This document shows, one piece after another, positions 52,454 through 61,499 of a stretch of DNA of 64,000 nucleotides. A program made the translations under genes and the position numbers. This DNA is from Acidibrevibacterium fodinaquatile. Its GTDB lineage: Bacteria > Pseudomonadota > Alphaproteobacteria > Acetobacterales > Acetobacteraceae. The number at the start of each line of letters is the position of its first letter. Within the stretch, counting starts at the first letter, position 1. The DNA is taken from NCBI RefSeq assembly GCF_003352165.1, contig NZ_CP029176.1:3293501-3357500 (forward strand), written 5' to 3'. Under the pieces are notes generated by a model. The model did not search any database, had not been told where the DNA came from, and saw nothing but the letters and a program-made list of their open reading frames with translations.

Positions 52454-53995
52454 ATGCCGGCGAAGAGAGAGCTGACGATGCGGCAGATACGACAAACCTT
52501 ACGGCTGGCCAGTGACGGCATCAGCGCCAGGGCGATGGGGCGGATGCTGGGCGTGGCGCGGAGCACGATCCAGGACAATCTGAAGCGGGCGCAGGCAGCG
52601 GGGCTGGCGTGGCCGTTGCCGGCCGACCTCAGTGATGCGGTTTTGGAGGAGCGGCTGTTTGCCCGCAGCGGCGCGCCGCGGGGGGTGCGCCGGCGCGCCG
52701 AGCCGGTCTGGAGCGAGCTGGTCTGCGAGCTCAAGCGCCCGGGCGTGAACCTGATGGTGCTGTGGGAGGAATATCGCGCCGGGCATCCGGAAGGGTACAG
52801 CTACAGCCGGTTCTGCGATTTGTTCAGGGAGTTCGAGGCACGGCTGTCACCGGTCATGCGCCAGGAGCACCGGGCGGGCGACAAGGTGTTCGTCGATTAT
52901 TCCGGCAAAAAGTTGGGCATCACCGATCCCGCAACTGGCATCGTGCGCATGGCGGAGATTTTTGTCGCGGTGCTGGGCGCGTCGAACTACACCTACGCGG
53001 AGGCGAGCTGGACCCAGACGCTGCCGGATTGGATCGGCGCGCATAGCCGCATGTTCCGGTTTTTTGGCGGCGTGCCGCGGCTGATCGTGCCGGATAATCT
53101 GAAGTCCGGCGTCAACAAGGCGTCGTTCTACGATCCAGAGATCAACCTGAGCTATGGCCGGATGGCCTCGCATTACGGTGTTGGTGTTTTGCCGGCCCGG
53201 CCGCGGCGCCCGAAGGACAAGGCGAAGGTGGAAGCCGGTGTCCGCTTTGCCCAGAGCTACATTCTGGGCCGGTTGCGCCAGCAGACTTTCTTCTCTCTGG
53301 CTGAAGCCAACCAGGCGATTGCCGGCATGGTGGAGCGGATCAACGCGCATGTCATGCGCAGGCTCGGCGTCAGCCGGCGGCATTTGTTCGAGACGATCGA
53401 ACGCCAGGCTTTGGCGGCATTGCCAGAGACCGACCATGAGTTTGCGGAGTGGGGTTTTGCCCGCGTCTCGCTGGATTATCATGTCGAGGTCTGCGGCTTT
53501 TTCTACTCGGTGCCGCATCAGCTGATCCGCCAGCAAGTCGATACCCGCGCCACCGAGCGGATGGTTGAGATCTTCCACCAAGGCAAGCGGGTCGCGGTGC
53601 ATCAGCGCCGCTATGGCGGTCCAAGGCACGGCACTGCCCCTGAGCATATGCCGAGCGCGCACCGGCGCTACGCCGCATGGACGCCGGAGCGGTTCCGCTC
53701 ATGGGGCGCATCGATCGGCCCGCAGACCGAGGGGCTGATCATCGCCATCCTCGCCAACCGGCCGCATCCGGAACAGGGGTTTCGGACATGCCTTGGCATC
53801 CTGCGGCTGTTCAAGGAGTTGGACCGTCCGCGCGCCGAGGCGGTGGCGGCCCGAGCGGTCGCCTTTGGCGCGTTCAACTACAAGAGCATTGCCTCGATCA
53901 TCGCCAGCAAGCTCGACCAGACGGCCAGCCCGCCAGATGAGGCGCAGGCGGTGCTGACCCACAGCAATCTGCGCGGCGCCGAATATTTTCACTGA
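52454..53995 (+). CDS. istA: IS21-family transposase IstA
   Basis: A 513-residue transposase. The N-terminal helix-turn-helix reads QTLRLASDGISARAMGRMLG and VARSTIQDNLKRA. The rve-type DDE core has the first Asp in KVFVDYSGKKLGI, the second in RLIVPDNLKSGV, and the Glu in KDKAKVEAGVRFAQ. The C-terminal Mu-type domain follows. It is full length, and istB follows 21 bases downstream. Confidence 0.95.
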   Translation: MPAKRELTMRQIRQTLRLASDGISARAMGRMLGVARSTIQDNLKRAQAAGLAWPLPADLSDAVLEERLFARSGAPRGVRRRAEPVWSELVCELKRPGVNLMVLWEEYRAGHPEGYSYSRFCDLFREFEARLSPVMRQEHRAGDKVFVDYSGKKLGITDPATGIVRMAEIFVAVLGASNYTYAEASWTQTLPDWIGAHSRMFRFFGGVPRLIVPDNLKSGVNKASFYDPEINLSYGRMASHYGVGVLPARPRRPKDKAKVEAGVRFAQSYILGRLRQQTFFSLAEANQAIAGMVERINAHVMRRLGVSRRHLFETIERQALAALPETDHEFAEWGFARVSLDYHVEVCGFFYSVPHQLIRQQVDTRATERMVEIFHQGKRVAVHQRRYGGPRHGTAPEHMPSAHRRYAAWTPERFRSWGASIGPQTEGLIIAILANRPHPEQGFRTCLGILRLFKELDRPRAEAVAARAVAFGAFNYKSIASIIASKLDQTASPPDEAQAVLTHSNLRGAEYFH

Positions 53996-54016
53996 TTTCC
54001 ACTGAAAGGAACAAGC

Positions 54017-54769
54017 ATGCTCACCCACCCGACCCTCGACCTGCTGCACAAACTCGGCCTGCACGGCATGGCCAAAGCCTTCAAGGACCTCGACGCCCGG
54101 CCGGAGGTTGCCGGTTTGGCCCATGGCGAATGGCTGGCTTTATTGCTCGAGCACGAGGCCACGTTGCGACAGCAGAAACGCTTCGAGAGCCGCGCCCGCG
54201 CGGCCAAATTGCGCCAGTCCGCCAGCGTCGAGGATGTCGATTACCGCGCCCCGCGCGGCCTCGACCGGGCACAGTTCCTGAAACTCGCCAGCTGTGACTG
54301 GGTGCGCGCCCGGCATAATCTGCTCATTACCGGCCCCTGCGGGGTCGGCAAAAGCTGGCTGGCCTGCGCGCTGGGCCAGAAGGCTTGCCGCGAGGATCTC
54401 TCGACCGCCTATCACCGGGTGTCGCGGCTGTTCTCTGCCCTGGCGCTGGCCCGCGCCGATGGCCGTTACGCCAGAACACTGCGCCAGATCGCCAGGCTCG
54501 ACCTGTTGATTTTGGACGATTGGGGCCCCGAGACCCTGAACGCGGACCAACGCCGCGATCTGCTGGAAATTATCGATGACCGCCACGAGATGCGCTCCGT
54601 CATCATCACCAGCCAAGTGCCGGTCGAGCGCTGGTACGAAATCATCGGCGATCCCACCATCGCCGACGCCATCCTCGACCGCCTCGTCCACAACGCCTAC
54701 CGCATCGAACTCACCGGCGAGAGCCTCCGTAAAAAGCGCGATCCGGCACCGGCCCACGCCCGAACTTGA
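54017..54769 (+). CDS. istB: IS21-family helper ATPase IstB
   Basis: A 250-residue AAA+ protein of the DnaC/IstB type. Walker A is GPCGVGKSWLACALG and Walker B is LDLLILDDWGPETL, followed by sensor sequence VIITSQVPVERWYEIIGD. It assists IstA in target capture. AAAGGAAC precedes the ATG. Full length. Confidence 0.95.
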   Translation: MLTHPTLDLLHKLGLHGMAKAFKDLDARPEVAGLAHGEWLALLLEHEATLRQQKRFESRARAAKLRQSASVEDVDYRAPRGLDRAQFLKLASCDWVRARHNLLITGPCGVGKSWLACALGQKACREDLSTAYHRVSRLFSALALARADGRYARTLRQIARLDLLILDDWGPETLNADQRRDLLEIIDDRHEMRSVIITSQVPVERWYEIIGDPTIADAILDRLVHNAYRIELTGESLRKKRDPAPAHART

Positions 54770-55134
54770 CCCAAAACAAGGACACGATAATCATTCAACC
54801 AGACCCAACCGAAGACGCTCAGGTGGCCGGCTTCAAATCGGAACCCCGGCCGGCTTCAGTTCGGAAGCAGTGGCCGGCTTCAAGTTGGAATGCATGGCCG
54901 ACTTCATCGGAATCCGCAGCTGGAGTTGCGACTACAGGCCACCCGGACCAAAACCATGCGAGCCGGATGGGCAAGGTTCGCCTCAATGGCCGCAGGCTTC
55001 GTCCTCGCTACCCCCTCAAATGCGTGAATCCCGTAGGTACAGCGCATCTGGGAGGTGGCGCGCCGCTCACGCCTCGCGGCGTTCTGGCCGGAAATGGGCG
55101 AGATCTGACGCGCGAGAGGTTAGCAGCGGCTCAG

Positions 55135-56328
55135 TTAATAATCGACCGCTACGTTTTTCGCTTGTTCGTTGAGATTTTCGAAGAAGCGATACATGCGCAC
55201 GGCGTAATCCGTCCATTGGTCCCAGGCCACCGGATTCTGCCGGGCGCGGAACTCGAAGATGATGCCGGGTTTGGGGCCGGACGGGGTTGGGATGAGGTCG
55301 GTGCGCTGGCCGAGGCCGCCGAGGCCGCGCAGGCGATGGCCTACCCCGGCGGTATCGCGATAGATCGGGTTGTTGACAGGATGGAACGCGCCGATCTTAT
55401 GCGCCTCGGCGGTGAGCAGATCGCGGCCGCGGGTCATCTCCAGAAGCCAGGCCCGGCGCGTGATGGGAAGCGTCACGCGCTGCCCCGGCCCGAGCTGGCT
55501 CTGGTCGGAAATCTCGTAGCCGATCAGCGGCTGGTTGGGATTGGCGCCGCCGCCGAAGCCGGCGACATTGGCCATCACCGTGGTGCAGATGTAACTGACC
55601 CAGTGCAGGGGGTTTTGCCGATAATGATCGCGCTCGGCCTGCGGCAGGGTCGCGAAGATGCCGGCGAAATTCGTTCTCGCCATGACGACCATGAGATATT
55701 TGGCTGCCTTTATCGGCGTATTCGGCGCCGGCGGGGTGCCGCGTTTGATATAGGTCGCAATCAGGCTCACGAGGCCGCGCAGCTTTGCGCTCGGGACGTG
55801 CCCCGGCCAGTTCGGATCCTGCAAAGCAGCGGGAGGCAGCCGGACAGAGGCGAATACCCCCGCATATTGCTGGGCCGAGCCGCCGAAAAACTGAGTCGTC
55901 GCATTCCGGTTGGGGTTTGCGAGCACGCGCACGAGCTTGCGATAGCGGGCCAGGAGGACGCCCGCCGAAACTTGGGGAATGGCGCTGATGGGCTGGTTTT
56001 GCGTATAGATCACGAAGCGCGGGGTCGCCGGGATGTGGCCGGCGAAATCGGTGTTGCGGAGCTGGGCCTGCCCGCGCATCCCATTCATCCTGCTGACGAA
56101 GGCCTCGAGGATGCGCATACGCGCGCGGACGCTCCCTTCGCCCTGCGCATTCTCGTCCACGGGTTTGACGACGAACTCGATCTCGCGGCCGTCGATGGTC
56201 ATGTCCCAGCCGGTGGTCCGCTTGAGGGTAAACCCCTTGGAGAAGAGTGGCGGCGTTGCCTGGCCAGGAGGGATCGGTGCGTCTTTGTAGATTTGCCAGT
56301 TGGTTGCGAATTCGAACCCGACGGCCAT
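55135..56328 (-). CDS. Unknown protein divergent from the type VI secretion genes, candidate effector
   Basis: A 397-residue soluble protein starting MAVGFEFATNWQIYKDAP; ATG 56328 lies behind GAGGAGGGA. There is no signal peptide or membrane segment. The N-terminal pattern GFEF...W.MTIDGREIEFVVKPVDEN resembles amidoligase or glutamine-synthetase-fold ligase entries, where early GFE and EFV glutamates bind metal. The middle and C-terminal parts (RFVIYTQNQPISAIPQVSAG, GAFHPVNNPIYRDTAGVGHR) are unknown to me. It is divergent from the lytic transglycosylase at the head of the T6SS locus. A secreted toxin or modifier is an inference from position and pattern only. Confidence 0.6.
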   Translation of the reverse strand: MAVGFEFATNWQIYKDAPIPPGQATPPLFSKGFTLKRTTGWDMTIDGREIEFVVKPVDENAQGEGSVRARMRILEAFVSRMNGMRGQAQLRNTDFAGHIPATPRFVIYTQNQPISAIPQVSAGVLLARYRKLVRVLANPNRNATTQFFGGSAQQYAGVFASVRLPPAALQDPNWPGHVPSAKLRGLVSLIATYIKRGTPPAPNTPIKAAKYLMVVMARTNFAGIFATLPQAERDHYRQNPLHWVSYICTTVMANVAGFGGGANPNQPLIGYEISDQSQLGPGQRVTLPITRRAWLLEMTRGRDLLTAEAHKIGAFHPVNNPIYRDTAGVGHRLRGLGGLGQRTDLIPTPSGPKPGIIFEFRARQNPVAWDQWTDYAVRMYRFFENLNEQAKNVAVDY

Positions 56329-56542
56329 GGCGTGGTCCCTCCTCGTTCTGCGTCGTGCTTTGCAGATCTTCGTCGTATTGTCTGCATTCCTTCGGCCGTG
56401 GCACCGCGCCGGCGCTTTTCGATCGCGGCAAGTCAATACCACGAAAGGTTGAATGTGTCGACGCGCATCTCTATGGTCCGCTGAGGCGGGACTGGCGGTT
56501 CGCCGCGCTTTGCGGCCGCGGTGCGTGGGAGGGGTGCACGGC

Positions 56543-57460
56543 ATGATGGTGCCGGGAGGGTTGACGTGCGGCGCAATCGGCACACCGCAACACCGGGCCG
56601 CGGCACGCGCGATGGCGGGCGTCATTACGACGTTGTGGCTACTGTTCGTTGCACCGGCGCCGGCGCGGAGCCAGCCTGATTGCGATACCGCCATCTTTAC
56701 GGCTGAGCGTGATGCGGCTCTGCCCAGCGGGCTGCTCGCGGCCATTGCCGTCCGGGAATCCGGCCGCCCGGGGCCGGGCGGCGTGCTCGCACCGTGGCCG
56801 TGGACGATCAATGCCGAGGGCAATGGGCGTTTTTTCGCCACCGAAAATGAGGCCATCGAGGCCGTGCAGGCTCTGGAAATGCGCGGCGTGCGCTCGATCG
56901 ATGTCGGATGCCTGCAGGTCAATCTGCGACACCATGCCCACGCCTTCGCCTCGCTCGTGCAAGCCTTCGATCCGGCGGTCAATGCCGCTTACGCCGCCCG
57001 CTATCTGACCGCATTGTTTGCCGAAACCGGGGATTGGCTGGCCGCCGCCGCCGCCTATCACTCACGCACGCCAGCACTCGGCGCACCATACCGCCAAGCG
57101 GTGCTCGCGCTCTGGACCGGCGGCTGGCCGCAGCGGCGCGGGCGCTCAGTGTTGCACCCGTTCGCGCCTTTGCCGCTGGCGGCCGCGGCCGCGGAGGGGG
57201 TCGGCGCGGACGCCCTTGCACGCCTGATCGCAGCGACGCCGAATTGCGTTGCGGCGGGGCCGAGCGCCGGCGCCTGGGCGCTGCCAATGCGTGCGGCTGG
57301 GTGCGGCGGCTCGCCCTTCGCCTCGGTGTCGTCGCTGCGGCGGGCCCTGGCCAGCGCTGCGGCGCCAAGTGGCGAATTCCCGCCCCCGCCGAAAAACGGG
57401 TCATCTGCCCTGCAACCGCCATCGTTTTTACCGACAATTCCGAATACAAATCGCTGGTGA
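56543..57460 (+). CDS. Lytic transglycosylase (SLT domain) at the head of the T6SS locus
   Basis: A 305-residue exported protein. The signal region is TLWLLFVAPAPARS after a long N-terminus. The SLT-type domain (about residues 50-190) has GLLAAIAVRESGRPG with the catalytic Glu, PWPWTINAEGNGRFF, VRSIDVGCLQVNL and YHSRTPALGAPYR, the form found in type III, type IV and type VI loci. It would open peptidoglycan for the secretion apparatus. ATG 56543 was preferred because of GGAGG about ten bases upstream; ATG 56612 is an alternative. Confidence 0.82.
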   Translation: MMVPGGLTCGAIGTPQHRAAARAMAGVITTLWLLFVAPAPARSQPDCDTAIFTAERDAALPSGLLAAIAVRESGRPGPGGVLAPWPWTINAEGNGRFFATENEAIEAVQALEMRGVRSIDVGCLQVNLRHHAHAFASLVQAFDPAVNAAYAARYLTALFAETGDWLAAAAAYHSRTPALGAPYRQAVLALWTGGWPQRRGRSVLHPFAPLPLAAAAAEGVGADALARLIAATPNCVAAGPSAGAWALPMRAAGCGGSPFASVSSLRRALASAAAPSGEFPPPPKNGSSALQPPSFLPTIPNTNRW

Positions 57461-57570
57461 CCAATTTTTACTATCTGAAGCGCTCTTTATGATAGAATTT
57501 CATCGACATACTTTACACTGGCTGTCGTAATGGCGTATCGTTCGCATTGAAGAGATGCGGTAATGGGGGG

Positions 57571-57960
57571 ATGCCGGTTCAATTGACAAATGGTGCTGTA
57601 CTGCAATGCAGCTTCGGTGCGGCCCCTGGGGCCTTGCAGGTCTTGCCGACCAACCGCGTCATGGCCAATAGCGCCCCCGCGGCGACCATTATGGACCACG
57701 TCCCAATCGTGAATATTCCGTCATTCGGCATGTGTTCCAGCCCTGCCAATCCAACCGTTGCGGCCGCGACCGCGGCGGCGCTTGGTGTGCTCACGCCGAT
57801 GCCCTGCGTCCCGGCGACCGTGGCGCCGTGGCTGCCGGGCGTGCCGACGGTCCTCGTCGGCGCTCTGCCGGCGGTGAATAATACCTGCAAGCTCATGTGC
57901 TTGTGGGCGGGGGTCATTCAGGTCGCCGCGCCCGGCCAGTTCACGGTCATGACTCCCTGA
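57571..57960 (+). CDS. DUF4280 (PAAR-like) protein, probable T6SS spike tip
   Basis: A 129-residue protein with the DUF4280 pattern: LTNGAVLQCSFGAAPGALQV, LPTNRVMANSAPAATIMDHV, PSFGMCSSPANPTVAAATAA, GVLTPMPCVPATVAPWLPG and NNTCKLMCLWAGVIQV. DUF4280 proteins adopt a PAAR-like cone with cysteines and cap VgrG or related spikes. No effector domain is attached. It lies between the transglycosylase and SPOR genes. Confidence 0.88.
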   Translation: MPVQLTNGAVLQCSFGAAPGALQVLPTNRVMANSAPAATIMDHVPIVNIPSFGMCSSPANPTVAAATAAALGVLTPMPCVPATVAPWLPGVPTVLVGALPAVNNTCKLMCLWAGVIQVAAPGQFTVMTP

Positions 57961-58060
57961 CGGTGGCGCGGCCGTGAGCCCTCACCCTCGATGTGTTCGC
58001 GTCCGCAGTGGCGCGAGCGCTTGTGCCCCTCGGTACGGCGATCGGCCGGCGGTGGCTTGA

Positions 58061-58789
58061 ATGCGGGCCGCGATCCTCATCGTCTTTGCCAATATCAGTG
58101 CTTTTTCTCTGGGCGTGGTGATGGGTGTTTGGCTGTTGGCCGCGCATCCCGGCTGGATGGCCTCCCCCCTGCCGACGCCCACCCTGCCGACACCCACCCT
58201 GCCGACACCGGCGCCGCGCGTATCCCCGTCCGCGCTCTCCGCGCCCGCGCCATCGCTGGCGCCTGCTGCGGGCCTGGTCGGCGCTGAGGCGGCCGAACGC
58301 CCTGATGCCGCATCGCCGGCGCCGAACGCGCAAGCCGCGCCGCCTACCCCCGCCGCTCTGCCCCTGCCCGGCGCCGCGTCGAGCGCTACCCTGGCCGCCA
58401 ATCAGGTGGCCGCGCCGAGCCCGCCGCCAGCCGCACCCGCGCCGCTCCCGAGAGCCGACACCGCTCCGCCCGCGCCCGGCACATCCGCCGAGCGGCGCGC
58501 GCCACCTTCCGCCAAGGAAGCGACGCCGGCCGCAGCCGGCGCCGGCCGGAACAGCCGCTATCTTTTGCAGGCCGGCGCCTTTCAGGACGAAGCCAACGCG
58601 ACGCGGCTTGCGGCCGAACTCAAGCGTTTCGGCTATAAAGCCACGATCACGCCGGCGACGTTCGGGGCCAGAACGCTGCTTCTGGTTCGCATCAATGGCT
58701 TCGGCGATCGCGCGGCGGTTGCCGAGACCGCGGCCGCGATCCGGAAGCGGATCGGGATTCCGGTGCTCATCGTGAGGGCGGCGCCATGA
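58061..58789 (+). CDS. SPOR-domain envelope protein with Pro/Ala-rich linker
   Basis: A 242-residue protein with an N-terminal membrane anchor (about residues 5-27), a long low-complexity Pro/Ala linker (about 35-165, including three PTLPTP-type units) and a C-terminal SPOR domain (about 167-240: RYLLQAGAFQDEANATRLAAELKRFGYK). SPOR domains bind denuded glycan strands, so it may place the secretion apparatus at septal or remodelled peptidoglycan. Its stop overlaps the TssJ-like start as ATGA. Confidence 0.82.
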   Translation: MRAAILIVFANISAFSLGVVMGVWLLAAHPGWMASPLPTPTLPTPTLPTPAPRVSPSALSAPAPSLAPAAGLVGAEAAERPDAASPAPNAQAAPPTPAALPLPGAASSATLAANQVAAPSPPPAAPAPLPRADTAPPAPGTSAERRAPPSAKEATPAAAGAGRNSRYLLQAGAFQDEANATRLAAELKRFGYKATITPATFGARTLLLVRINGFGDRAAVAETAAAIRKRIGIPVLIVRAAP

Positions 58790-59295
58790 TCGCGCGGCTC
58801 TTGGCGTCTTCGGGGGGGCGCTTTCGCGCCCGCGCCGGGCTTAGAAAGCGTGTGATGTTTGGCGGCCATTGCCTCGCGCTTTCGGTTCTGGCCGGGTGTT
58901 CGACCCCGTCCTGGCTCTGTCTTGCCCCCTCCGGCCCGAGCCGGGTGACCCTCGTTGCCGATGCCGACGCCAATCGGACCTCGGCGGTGGCCGTCGACCT
59001 CCTTTTCATCTCCGACCCGCTCGCCGCCCAGCAGATCGCACCGCTCACGGCGGAGGCGTATTTCAGCCGGCGCGCCCAGTTGGAGCGGGATTTCCCGACA
59101 GGCCTCGTCATACGCTCGTGGGAAATCACGCCGGGACAGATTCTGCGGGATGCCGCCGTCCACCCCGATTGCAACCGGGTGCGCACCCTGCTGTTCGCCC
59201 GCTATGGCACGCCAGGCGATCACCGGCAGTCTCTCGGCGATGCCGGCAGCGTCGTGGTTTCTCTCAAGCGAGAGGATTTCACGGTATCGCCATGA
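58786..59295 (+). CDS. tssJ: T6SS outer-membrane lipoprotein, TssJ-like
   Basis: A 169-residue lipoprotein with a lipobox LSVLAGC after an unusually long Arg-rich N-terminus; ATG 58855 would give a normal signal peptide. The mature part is a small beta-rich domain with SRVTLVADADANRTSAVAVDLLFI and DFPTGLVIRSWEITPGQ, as in TssJ and related lipoproteins. It would tether the TssLM complex to the outer membrane. Context (SPOR gene before, tssK after) supports the call. Confidence 0.78.
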   Translation: MIARLLASSGGRFRARAGLRKRVMFGGHCLALSVLAGCSTPSWLCLAPSGPSRVTLVADADANRTSAVAVDLLFISDPLAAQQIAPLTAEAYFSRRAQLERDFPTGLVIRSWEITPGQILRDAAVHPDCNRVRTLLFARYGTPGDHRQSLGDAGSVVVSLKREDFTVSP

Positions 59296-59328
59296 TCAAA
59301 AAACCACGATATGCGTTGGGAGATCGCT

Positions 59329-60693
59329 GTGATTGATGCGCGCTCGATTCCGCCGGCGGTGCAATGGCATGAAGGCATGCTGCTGTCGCCGCAACATTTT
59401 CAACAGGCGACGCGGCGCCAAGAGAGCTTGCAGAGCTATATGACCCTGGCCGCGGCGCCCTTTGGCTGGGGCGTGAGCCGCCTCAACATCGACAAGGCGG
59501 CATTGGTGGGGCGGGTTTTCGCGGTCACCGAGCTTGAGGCCATCCTCCCCGACGGTCTCGTCGTCACCCATTACGCCCATCTCGACCCTGCGGCGCCGCG
59601 GCTTGAGTTCGATCTCGCGCCGTTGCTCGCCGATCCGCGGCCAAAACGGATCGCCGTGCATCTCGCAGTCGCGGCCTCGCCTTCCGGCGCCGGTCAGCAT
59701 GGCGGCCATCAGCGCTATCGGCAGTTCGAGGACCCCAATGTCCTCGATGAAAACACCGCCGATAACGGCATTGCCATGGCCCGCTATGTGCCGCTGCTCG
59801 GTTTGCAGATCACCGAGAGTCCGCAGCACCTGCCCTCTCAGCGCTTCGTCAGCCTGCCGCTCGCGGTGTTGGAATGTGGCCCGCAGGGGCCGGTCCAGAT
59901 CGATTATGAGCCGCCGCGTTTCCGTCTCGATCAGCAATCCCTGGTGTTTCAGTGTGCGAACCGCGTCTGCGCCGATTTGCGCAGCAAGGCGACCGAATGG
60001 GGGGTGCGGTTGAGCGGCGCCCTGGCCGAGGGGCAGGCGGCGGTCGCGAGCGAGAGCGTCACCACGCTCCGCATGATCGCCCGCGGGCTGCCGCGGCTCG
60101 ATGCGCTACTCGCGACGGCGGCGACGCATCCATTCGATCTCTATCTCGCGCTCTGCGATATCGCCGGCGATTTGTCGGTGATCGGCGGCCAGGTGATGCT
60201 GCCGGCCTTCGGCGGCTACCGGCATGTCGAGCTTCTCGGCGCTTTTCAAGCCGTCGCCGGTTACATCGACGCGGCTTTGCGTCAGTTGCGAACACCCTAC
60301 AGCTCGGTTGCGTTCGAGCATCCCGAGCCCGGTCGCTTCATTCTGGTGATGCGGCCTGAGTATCAACGTGCGGCGAGCCTCGTGATCGGCGCTCGGCTGG
60401 GCGCGGGCCAGGATGCCGCCGCGGTGCGGGAATGGTTCGATAGCGCTGTCATCGGCGGCGTCTCGCGGATCGCGGCGATGCGCGACAATGCCGTGATCGG
60501 GGCGGCGCGGGAAGCGATCGGCAGTGTGCCCGAACTCGATCTGCTGCCGCCGCCCAACATGGTTCTGTTTCGCGTCTCGACCGAGGCCGGTTTCGTCGCC
60601 GCCGGCGACGTGCTGGAAATCAGCCAGACCGCCATGCGCGAACTTGCGGAGCCGGTGGAACTCCGCCTCTTCTACGCGGCGTCGCAAAGCTGA
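59329..60693 (+). CDS. tssK: T6SS baseplate subunit TssK
   Basis: A 454-residue TssK with the signature VQWHEGMLLSPQHFQQATRRQESL near the N-terminus and the C-terminal YVPLLGLQI...LPSQRFVSLPL and PPNMVLFRVS regions. It links the baseplate to the membrane complex. GTG 59329 was chosen because GGGAG lies six bases upstream; ATG 59311 would add six residues but has no ribosome site. Its TGA overlaps the tssL start. Confidence 0.93.
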   Translation: MIDARSIPPAVQWHEGMLLSPQHFQQATRRQESLQSYMTLAAAPFGWGVSRLNIDKAALVGRVFAVTELEAILPDGLVVTHYAHLDPAAPRLEFDLAPLLADPRPKRIAVHLAVAASPSGAGQHGGHQRYRQFEDPNVLDENTADNGIAMARYVPLLGLQITESPQHLPSQRFVSLPLAVLECGPQGPVQIDYEPPRFRLDQQSLVFQCANRVCADLRSKATEWGVRLSGALAEGQAAVASESVTTLRMIARGLPRLDALLATAATHPFDLYLALCDIAGDLSVIGGQVMLPAFGGYRHVELLGAFQAVAGYIDAALRQLRTPYSSVAFEHPEPGRFILVMRPEYQRAASLVIGARLGAGQDAAAVREWFDSAVIGGVSRIAAMRDNAVIGAAREAIGSVPELDLLPPPNMVLFRVSTEAGFVAAGDVLEISQTAMRELAEPVELRLFYAASQS

Positions 60694-61499
60694 TGGCGAC
60701 GCTCGTTCTGTCGCGCGACGCCGAGACCGCGCTCAGACGCTACAGGGTCTTTTATCGCGAATTATTCCAGATCAAACGCTTGCTGCAGGCCGGCAATTTC
60801 GCAACACTGGTCGGCGACGCGGCGGCGTCGGGCATGCTCTCGGGCAGTGTGGGCGAGCAGACGCTGCAGGCGGCGCGGCAGCGATTGCGGACGGCGATCC
60901 TCGTCGATGAAGGGCTCGGGGAGGGCGCCGGGGCTGGATTGGCGGCGGGACGGCGGGCCGGGATCAGCCCGGGTTATGTGTGCGCCGCCGTCGCCGATGC
61001 GGCGCTGCTCCACGATATCGACTGGCCGGGCCGGAGCGGCTGGGCGGAGACGCCGCTCGAGGTTCTGCTCTATCGCAGCAGGATCGCGGGAGATCGCATT
61101 TTCGATGCCGTCGACGATCTCGTCGCCCGACATCGCGAGGACGCCGAGGCAACGGCGCTCACCATCCTGCTTGCGCTTGAGACCGGCTATCGCGGCCGCT
61201 ATCGCGATAGCGATGACCGCGGTGAGATCGAACGGCTGAAGGCTCGGCTCTATGAATTCGTCTTCCGGATACCGCCCACCGCCGCCTTTCCCCTCAAGGG
61301 GCTTGCCGTCGGCGCTGAGGAGGCGCTCGTCAATGCGCGCCCGGTGTCTCTCCCGCCGTTGCGCCCGTGGCTGATGGCGGCCGTCGGGTTGACGGTCGTC
61401 TATCTTTTCGTGAGCCTGGCACTTTGGCATGACGGCGTTGCCTCTCTGGTCAGCGATGCCGCGCGGGCCGTCGATCTGCTGCACCAGGTTGTGCCATGA
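60693..61499 (+). CDS. tssL: T6SS membrane complex protein TssL (DotU family)
   Basis: A 268-residue DotU-type protein with an N-terminal cytoplasmic helical hook domain (about 1-220; ETPLEVLLYRSRIAGDRIFDAVDDLVA, YEFVFRIPPTAAFPLKG) and one C-terminal membrane helix (about 228-250, WLMAAVGLTVVYLFVSLALW). No peptidoglycan-binding OmpA domain is fused, so the separate SPOR protein may fill that role. It overlaps both neighbours by ATGA junctions. Confidence 0.9.
   Translation: MATLVLSRDAETALRRYRVFYRELFQIKRLLQAGNFATLVGDAAASGMLSGSVGEQTLQAARQRLRTAILVDEGLGEGAGAGLAAGRRAGISPGYVCAAVADAALLHDIDWPGRSGWAETPLEVLLYRSRIAGDRIFDAVDDLVARHREDAEATALTILLALETGYRGRYRDSDDRGEIERLKARLYEFVFRIPPTAAFPLKGLAVGAEEALVNARPVSLPPLRPWLMAAVGLTVVYLFVSLALWHDGVASLVSDAARAVDLLHQVVP

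Larger units (their letters stand above)
52276..54918 (+). mobile_element. IS21-family insertion sequence, complete
   Basis: The ends TGCAGATTCCGA and TCGGAATCCGCA are imperfect inverted repeats. Each end carries four copies of a 19-20 bp unit (ATTCCGATTTGAAGCCGGCC type): 52281-52369 on the left and 54825-54913 inverted on the right, as is usual for IS21. The flanks share GCTGGA (52270-52275 and 54919-54924), a 6-bp target duplication. istA and istB are both intact. Removing the element restores continuous sequence, so the insertion appears recent and intergenic. Confidence 0.88.

Noticed and set aside
54956-55027. 23-codon frame with a signal-like hydrophobic stretch right of the IS21 element
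   Set aside because: Too short and without a ribosome site; could be the start of a lost gene, but nothing supports it.
54766-56484. 572-codon plus frame running through the IS21 right end
   Set aside because: It begins inside the IS terminal repeats and continues antisense to the 397-residue unknown protein, so it is a chance open frame.
58061-58789. Tandem CCGACACCCACCCTG-type repeats as a possible CRISPR-like array
   Set aside because: They are three in-frame Pro-Thr-Leu codon repeats in the SPOR protein linker, without spacers. I saw no CRISPR array, rRNA gene or tRNA gene anywhere in the window by reading, though tRNAs could be missed without a covariance search.
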